A stretch of 23,387 nucleotides of DNA, from assembly GCA_015499985.1 (NCBI GenBank), contig JAAAUF010000470.1:8686-32072 (forward strand). Direction: 5' to 3'. Source of the stretch: Haplosporangium gracile (lineage: Eukaryota; Mortierellomycota; Mortierellomycetes; Mortierellales; Mortierellaceae). This document shows, in pieces, positions 18,947 to 23,387 of this stretch. The position numbers and the translations under genes were made by a program. Below the pieces are notes generated by a model that did not search any database, had not been told where the DNA came from, and saw only the letters and a program-made list of their open reading frames with translations. Positions within the stretch are counted from its first letter, which is position 1. Every line of letters begins with the position of its first letter.

Positions 18947-20213
18947 CTAGATACTCTGGACTTACTACCTCTGCCCATTTCTCACACTAAATCCCCTGCT
19001 ATTACCAGTAATCCAAAATCCACACATCTTTCTTTTTAGCACTCTCCATTTGCTGTTGCCTTGATATAAACATAGTTCTTCATCGATGCACACTTGATTC
19101 GTCAATCCGCAAATGAAAGATATTGCACGATAGCCTAAAAAGTGAGCAGATTTCGCAATGAAGCATGCGTGCGCAATTAGGCATCGACGATATGCTCCCT
19201 CCTTCGAGAATGTGACATCGTCTAAACAATACGATTTTCAAGGCTAAACACTCTCAGCCATGGCCAATGAGCGAGAGAGAGAGAGACAGAAAAGAGAAAA
19301 GAATGACGGCTAGTATTGGAGTAGTAATGAAGAGGAGGGCTGAGCATGGTGCTATGCAAGGGTGAAAGACGGTGAGAGATGTAGAGGAGGGCGCGAGAGG
19401 AGGGCGAAAAAAGCGGTGTGATGACAGAAAGCCCATGGAAAAATAGCAGCTTGTGATGATGAGGGAATGGGAGTAGTGGAGAAAGGTGAGAAGGCGGTTG
19501 AATGCAGATGGTGGGAGTAGCAAACACAGACTCAAGAGTTGCAGAAACAGCGACAAGTGGAAAATAAAAAAAAATTAGCGACCGATTACTGTATATCGAA
19601 GAACTTGAGGACGAGCTTGGGTTGATCGAATTGTTTTTACCTTGTGCTGCTGCATTCTCAAACCCTGCAGTCTGAGTAAAAACTTTCGACTTATTATTTC
19701 ATTGCTCTTTGCAATTAGTAGCGATTGAAAATAAAACGTGCTTCTTAGAAAGACTGGGTGAACGCGTATAGGTGTGAGAAAGAATGTGAGCTGAATAAAA
19801 GCCAATCATCTTTATTTTTCTATAGCGCACACAACACTTCCCTTTATGACTGTCTGGTTTTTATTCCCAAAAAAAAAAAGAAAAAAAAGGATCAATGCAA
19901 TTTCAGTATGTGTACTGTAATTTGAATTCTTCGTGATTTTCAGTACCACTATGTACTGAAAATGGGAAAAAGGTGAATTTTCGGTGCTTTAGTTCCATGC
20001 CATGCAAAAAACAGTACAAGGACTTCTCTATCCACTAAACAACGTTCTTACCATTTCAACCGACCCCGACCGCTTTGTGCTCTCTCCGCAGAGGCTCTGC
20101 AGTAAAACTTCATTGGCGGCAGTCAATCGAAGGAAGGGCCAGAGTAGCGATCATTCGCGTGTGTAAATTTAGTTAGCATCAATCACAATTGGTACGAAAC
20201 ATTTTTGGGACGC
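18947..20213. other. intergenic region with a purine-rich tract and a small hairpin
   Basis: No gene is recognised. From about 19262 to 19500 the plus strand is strongly purine-rich with a GA microsatellite, so the minus-strand frames there are Ser/Leu/Phe-rich low-complexity text and not proteins. A perfect hairpin lies at 19936-19963. Confidence 0.5.
19936..19963. repeat. perfect 11-bp inverted repeat with 6-nt loop
   Basis: ATTTTCAGTAC and GTACTGAAAAT face each other across the loop CACTAT. Further CAGTA-type motifs lie just upstream (TTTCAGTATGTGTACTG, about 19901). The CAGTAC start could be part of a transposon end, but no partner end was identified. Confidence 0.75.
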
Positions 20214-21466
20214 GACCGGCATTGACATCAACATTGTACGAGTTTTCGCCGCTAAGGGCGTTGGACTTGTACATCTAGTTCTTGAGCAATCGATCAGTTG
20301 ATACTTTTTCGTTGCCTTCGTCGTTGACCAAGCTGACCATTCGGGCCGGGGCTCGCATCATCATGCCGAGATTGATCTGAGCAGGATTCTATAGATTTGT
20401 CCTTTGTTGGAGACTTTCTGCGCAGAGACGCATTCGGTCCCTGGTATCACTTTGACATGGGACGAGCCTTTTGATTCTACCGCAGCAAAATCACAGCCAC
20501 AGCCACCTCCGCCCTGCTTTCGATCGTTGGTTCTTTGGAGCGTCTCAGTTGCTCAAGCCCAGCTCAAGAACCTATTACCTCACGCACCCGACCTTAAGGA
20601 GCTCAAGTTGAAGAGTATGATGTGGATCGATAGCGGGAAGTATGACTGGACACGGCTCTTTACATCCCTACGCACCGACAATATCCCCCTCGACAGCGTA
20701 CACTTTTCAATGCATGGGGTCGATATGACACCAGACGAGAACGAGCACTTCTTGACAGAAGTGCATTCAAAGTCGACGAAAGTCTTGACACTCTGCGCGC
20801 TGGATGTGACGCTCCAGTTGTTGCAGACACTTTTCCTTCCTCACGCCACCCTCACAACCCTGGAGCTCTACTGGAAGACAATGATAACATGTTCGACGGC
20901 CGTGGCGTACTCAACCTTGCATAAACTTGCCCGTGCCCCAAGACTTGTTCACCAATACATCTGCAAGTCTAATCACCTTGTTCATCTCACGACTCTCAAG
21001 ACAACTGTGCAACATGGCGATCTGGATCTTTTTGGCCGAGCGGGATATGTTGGTTTGGACAAAGAAGTAGACAACAGGATCTTGCAGGGGACGGCTTTTC
21101 AAACATGCCGTCTGCTTCCTCTACACTTCCCTCTTCCGCTTGTTCTTCTTCTTCTTCCCCTTCTCCTTTATGGTCTGGCGTTGCCGTGGCCTCCGCACCC
21201 TGCACATCGAGGTTCTGTGTCCCTAAAAGCACCTTTTTGAGCGCCTGGCTCAAAGTCGAGTTGTGTATGGCTATATTTCTCAAGTCTGCCCACTCCTCGA
21301 GGCTCTGCAGATCTGCCTCCCATAAGATCAACCCAACGCGAAAGGGTGTCTGGACCTGAAGGCGGGGCTCTGTCTGCTCGAGAGACTGACGTTCAAATAT
21401 CCGCCCATGCTGCGACCAGAAGAAGAGCTGCAGCGTATGTTTCCGACAAGTAGACGTGAAAAGTGA
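20214..21466 (+). pseudogene. decayed F-box/LRR-type gene (relic 3), N-terminus lost
   Basis: One plus-strand frame runs from about 20214 (TGIDINIVRVF) to about 21090, interrupted by TGA at 20299 and TAG at 20392. It contains ICPLLETF, KYDWTRLF, TLTTLELYWK, then APRLVHQYICKS and HLVHLTTLKT. These align in order with the intact gene at 8422-10314 (TCPLLEFL, DYDWTRLL, VTTLELFWK, APRLIHKYLCTS, HLTSLKTV). After frameshifts it resumes as WRCRGLRTLHIEVLCP, stop, VVYGYISQVCPLLEAL, stop, LKAGLCLLERL and KYPPMLRPEEELQRMF, ending with TGA at 21464. Compared with the intact gene, about 120 residues are missing between GLCLL and the last block. No convincing F-box was seen upstream. Confidence 0.82.
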
Positions 21467-21489
21467 CGTGGTCATTGAGTCGTGTGAAG

Positions 21490-21495
21490 TAAATA
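21490..21495 (+). terminator. polyadenylation signal of F-box relic 3
   Basis: AATAAA lies 24 nt after the final stop of the relic, almost the same spacing as in the intact F-box gene (26 nt). It is a leftover sign that this was once an expressed gene end. Confidence 0.4.
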
Positions 21496-21539
21496 AAAAG
21501 TGTTCAAGGACTTCATAAAATACAAGAACCAGAGTTTAC

Positions 21540-23387
21540 TTATCGAAATGAAGGTAGGATAGAAGAAAGGTACTTCGGGCCTATGGTCATAAAGCCAACA
21601 ACACGAACACGTTGGCGGGGTAGTGTTGTTGGCGATCCTTGTGCCTCTCTTGTGTTCAACACCTCTGCCTCGCCCTTCTTCAGCTTCTTGGTATATTCCA
21701 ACTGAACTACAAACCCGTCCGTAAACTCGGTAATCCTGGATGCAAGTACCACCTCCATTTCTGAAGTGAAATGGCCGTAGTCGATAGCGAGAAGTTCGAG
21801 TTGAGAAAGGTTCAAGCGACGCAGAGCCATCTCAAGCATGTTGTCGGCCTCCACTTCTTCCAGATGTAGTCGTTTCAAAGACAAATCGGCAAGAGTGCTC
21901 GTCAGCACATGCGATATCGCTATCCGAAAAAACCTTATTTTCTGGATCTGACAAGGCTTTGATGACGACAGAACTCGGTGACAAAAAGACTCGAGTACCG
22001 AATCTTCCACTTTCGACACAAGAAGGGACTGCAGAGAGGCCAGATTGACTACAGAGAGTAGACTGCAGGTGTCCTCATCGACACCAAGGTGGACCAGAGA
22101 AAGACTCGGTAGTAGAAGGGCCATCAGCTCGAGGGAAGCAGCCGTCATGTCAACAGGAAGTTCGAGGTGCGTCAGCCTGAGAAATGGCAGGTGGCTGACA
22201 TGTGTTGTGGAGGAGGGTATATCCCATACCTGAGCTAGGTCCAGAGCTCGATCCATGGTGCCGGAACGAAGTACGAGTACCTCCAGCGTCGCGGCGGATC
22301 GTCGAATTGCTGCCTCCAGCAGACCAGTGGGGCCAGCAGGGTATGGCATACCGAAATCTATGAGCTCTCGCAAAGCAACAGCGCCATATGGAGCTGTGGT
22401 ATCCTTGATTTCTACATCGAATCCGTGATATAAGCGGTATCGATGCAGGATCTCGAGCCTCGAAAGCGAGCCCAAAGCCCGGTCAACTTTGGAAATGTTT
22501 CGACTGGCACCTGTGATTCTGCCCAGCCTCACATCGACAAGACCGGGGCAAAGTGTGATGATTTCAGCCAAGCGAGAGTCATCAAGGCTTGTAATTCCTC
22601 CTGAATAGTGAAGACTCTGTAGAGTTGTGGGGCTGTGGTTGGTCGGTAAGCTGGACGTTCGAGGCCCAATAAGGCCAACGTCGATAAAGGCGAGATGCTT
22701 GATCCTGGTATTGGACAAGAGACTGAGAAGAGAGTGGTATCTACCCTTCCCAGGTCGCATCCAAGAAGTAACCGGACGTCCAGTAGTATCTTGCAAATCC
22801 AGCTCCAAGCTGCTGATGTTCGACTGAGAGATCTTGTCCACCAGCATGGCCAGATCGGCTGATCCAAACGACCAATCCAGAGTGACCTCAAGACCAGTGA
22901 CCGCCGGCGCCTGTGTGGAGAGCCGTGAGAAAAAGTCTTTAGCTGCGGTACTAGACTTGAGAGCGACAGTGATCTTGCCGAGCTGAGGATCGTAGATGCC
23001 ACCATTCGCCTCGACACACTGAAGGAACGATGCCATCGCTCTCTCACGGTAGACCTGACGGTAGTGGTCAAGGCAGACCCACTTGACATGTCCAGTCTCG
23101 AGAGTCATCCTGTACAGGTTGCCAAGGACCTTGTCGGCATCTTTCTTCCGTAGATACGAGTCCAGTCGTCGGAGATCAGCCCCTTCCAGAGCGGCAAGTC
23201 CGCTGAACATGTTTTCCTCTTGTGCGGCAGTCGCCGTCGCTGCCACCCCATCCGCTGTTGTATTCTCATCCAGCTTCTGCTCCAGAAAGTCGATCGACGT
23301 GTTGACAGCCTCCATAGTCCTCTCTGAAATCGACTTGACTCCGTCCATGACATCCTTGACGCCACTCTCGGCCAGTGCTACAGCAGG
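21540..23387 (-). CDS. large LRR-like protein, C-terminal 615 residues (5' end outside the window)
   Basis: The frame is open from the right window edge to a stop at 21540-21542. The first in-window ATG is at 23348, but 13 sense codons precede it (ending SGVKDV), so the true start is probably beyond the edge. Numbering from that ATG, an amphipathic, possibly coiled stretch covers about 1-30. The motif HVKWVCLDHYR is at 87-97, and many leucine-rich strands of RNI type follow (for example GLEVTLDWSFG, LSSLSLVHLGV, LADLSLKRLHLEEV). No F-box is visible, and it is not an obvious paralogue of the four F-box copies nearby. I associate the HVKWVC-DHYR pattern with large Mortierellaceae LRR proteins from memory only. 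The function is unknown; a protein-interaction scaffold is the safe reading. Confidence 0.72.
   Translation of the reverse strand, partial: PAVALAESGVKDVMDGVKSISERTMEAVNTSIDFLEQKLDENTTADGVAATATAAQEENMFSGLAALEGADLRRLDSYLRKKDADKVLGNLYRMTLETGHVKWVCLDHYRQVYRERAMASFLQCVEANGGIYDPQLGKITVALKSSTAAKDFFSRLSTQAPAVTGLEVTLDWSFGSADLAMLVDKISQSNISSLELDLQDTTGRPVTSWMRPGKGRYHSLLSLLSNTRIKHLAFIDVGLIGPRTSSLPTNHSPTTLQSLHYSGGITSLDDSRLAEIITLCPGLVDVRLGRITGASRNISKVDRALGSLSRLEILHRYRLYHGFDVEIKDTTAPYGAVALRELIDFGMPYPAGPTGLLEAAIRRSAATLEVLVLRSGTMDRALDLAQVWDIPSSTTHVSHLPFLRLTHLELPVDMTAASLELMALLLPSLSLVHLGVDEDTCSLLSVVNLASLQSLLVSKVEDSVLESFCHRVLSSSKPCQIQKIRFFRIAISHVLTSTLADLSLKRLHLEEVEADNMLEMALRRLNLSQLELLAIDYGHFTSEMEVVLASRITEFTDGFVVQLEYTKKLKKGEAEVLNTREAQGSPTTLPRQRVRVVGFMTIGPKYLSSILPSFR

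Noticed and set aside
19222..19556. Two overlapping minus-strand open frames of about 100 codons
   Set aside because: They translate a purine-rich low-complexity tract (Leu/Ser/Phe/His text) and are not protein-like.
20080..20213. Possible F-box upstream of relic 3
   Set aside because: A frame gives LHWRQSIEGRARVAIIRV, loosely like the end of an F-box, but there is no preceding LP-x-E-I helix and a stop follows. The evidence is too weak to extend the relic.

Overview
The window looks like nuclear DNA of a filamentous early-diverging fungus, most likely Mortierellomycota (Mortierella and relatives). The reasons are GT-AG introns of about 130-180 nt, CT-rich leaders before start codons, a Dsk2-type ubiquilin, an etherase-like fungal glutathione transferase, and several large leucine-rich F-box-type proteins of the kind that is heavily expanded in that group. 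The lineage call is inference from protein style and was not tested by a search.

Layout, left to right. 1-911 is gene-free 3' flank. 912-2243 (-) is an intact two-exon ubiquilin gene (DSK2). 3321-5285 (-) and about 5620-7668 (-) are two decayed F-box/LRR genes. 7690-7981 holds an 82-bp inverted repeat that links the upstream regions of the second relic and of the divergent intact F-box gene at 8422-10314 (+). 10346-13500 is accessory DNA with a decamer array, a small TIR element and a 5'-truncated non-LTR retrotransposon end. A relic of an SCP2 sterol-carrier domain (about 13795-14167, -) directly follows an intact glutathione S-transferase (14203-15042, -). 15407-16038 is a long-inverted-repeat element. 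17489-18946 (+) encodes a secreted protein of unknown function with a well-placed TATA box and a 24-bp repeat array upstream. 20214-21466 (+) is a third F-box/LRR relic. 21540-23387 (-) is the 3' part of a large LRR-like gene that runs off the right edge.

The genes do not form one pathway. Ubiquilin (a proteasome shuttle) and F-box proteins (substrate adaptors of SCF ligases) both belong to the ubiquitin system, but their closeness here is probably chance. The striking feature is turnover of one F-box/LRR family: one intact copy and three broken copies share an ordered set of C-terminal motifs, in a region rich in repeats and transposon debris. I did not find a defence system, CRISPR array, rRNA or convincing tRNA.
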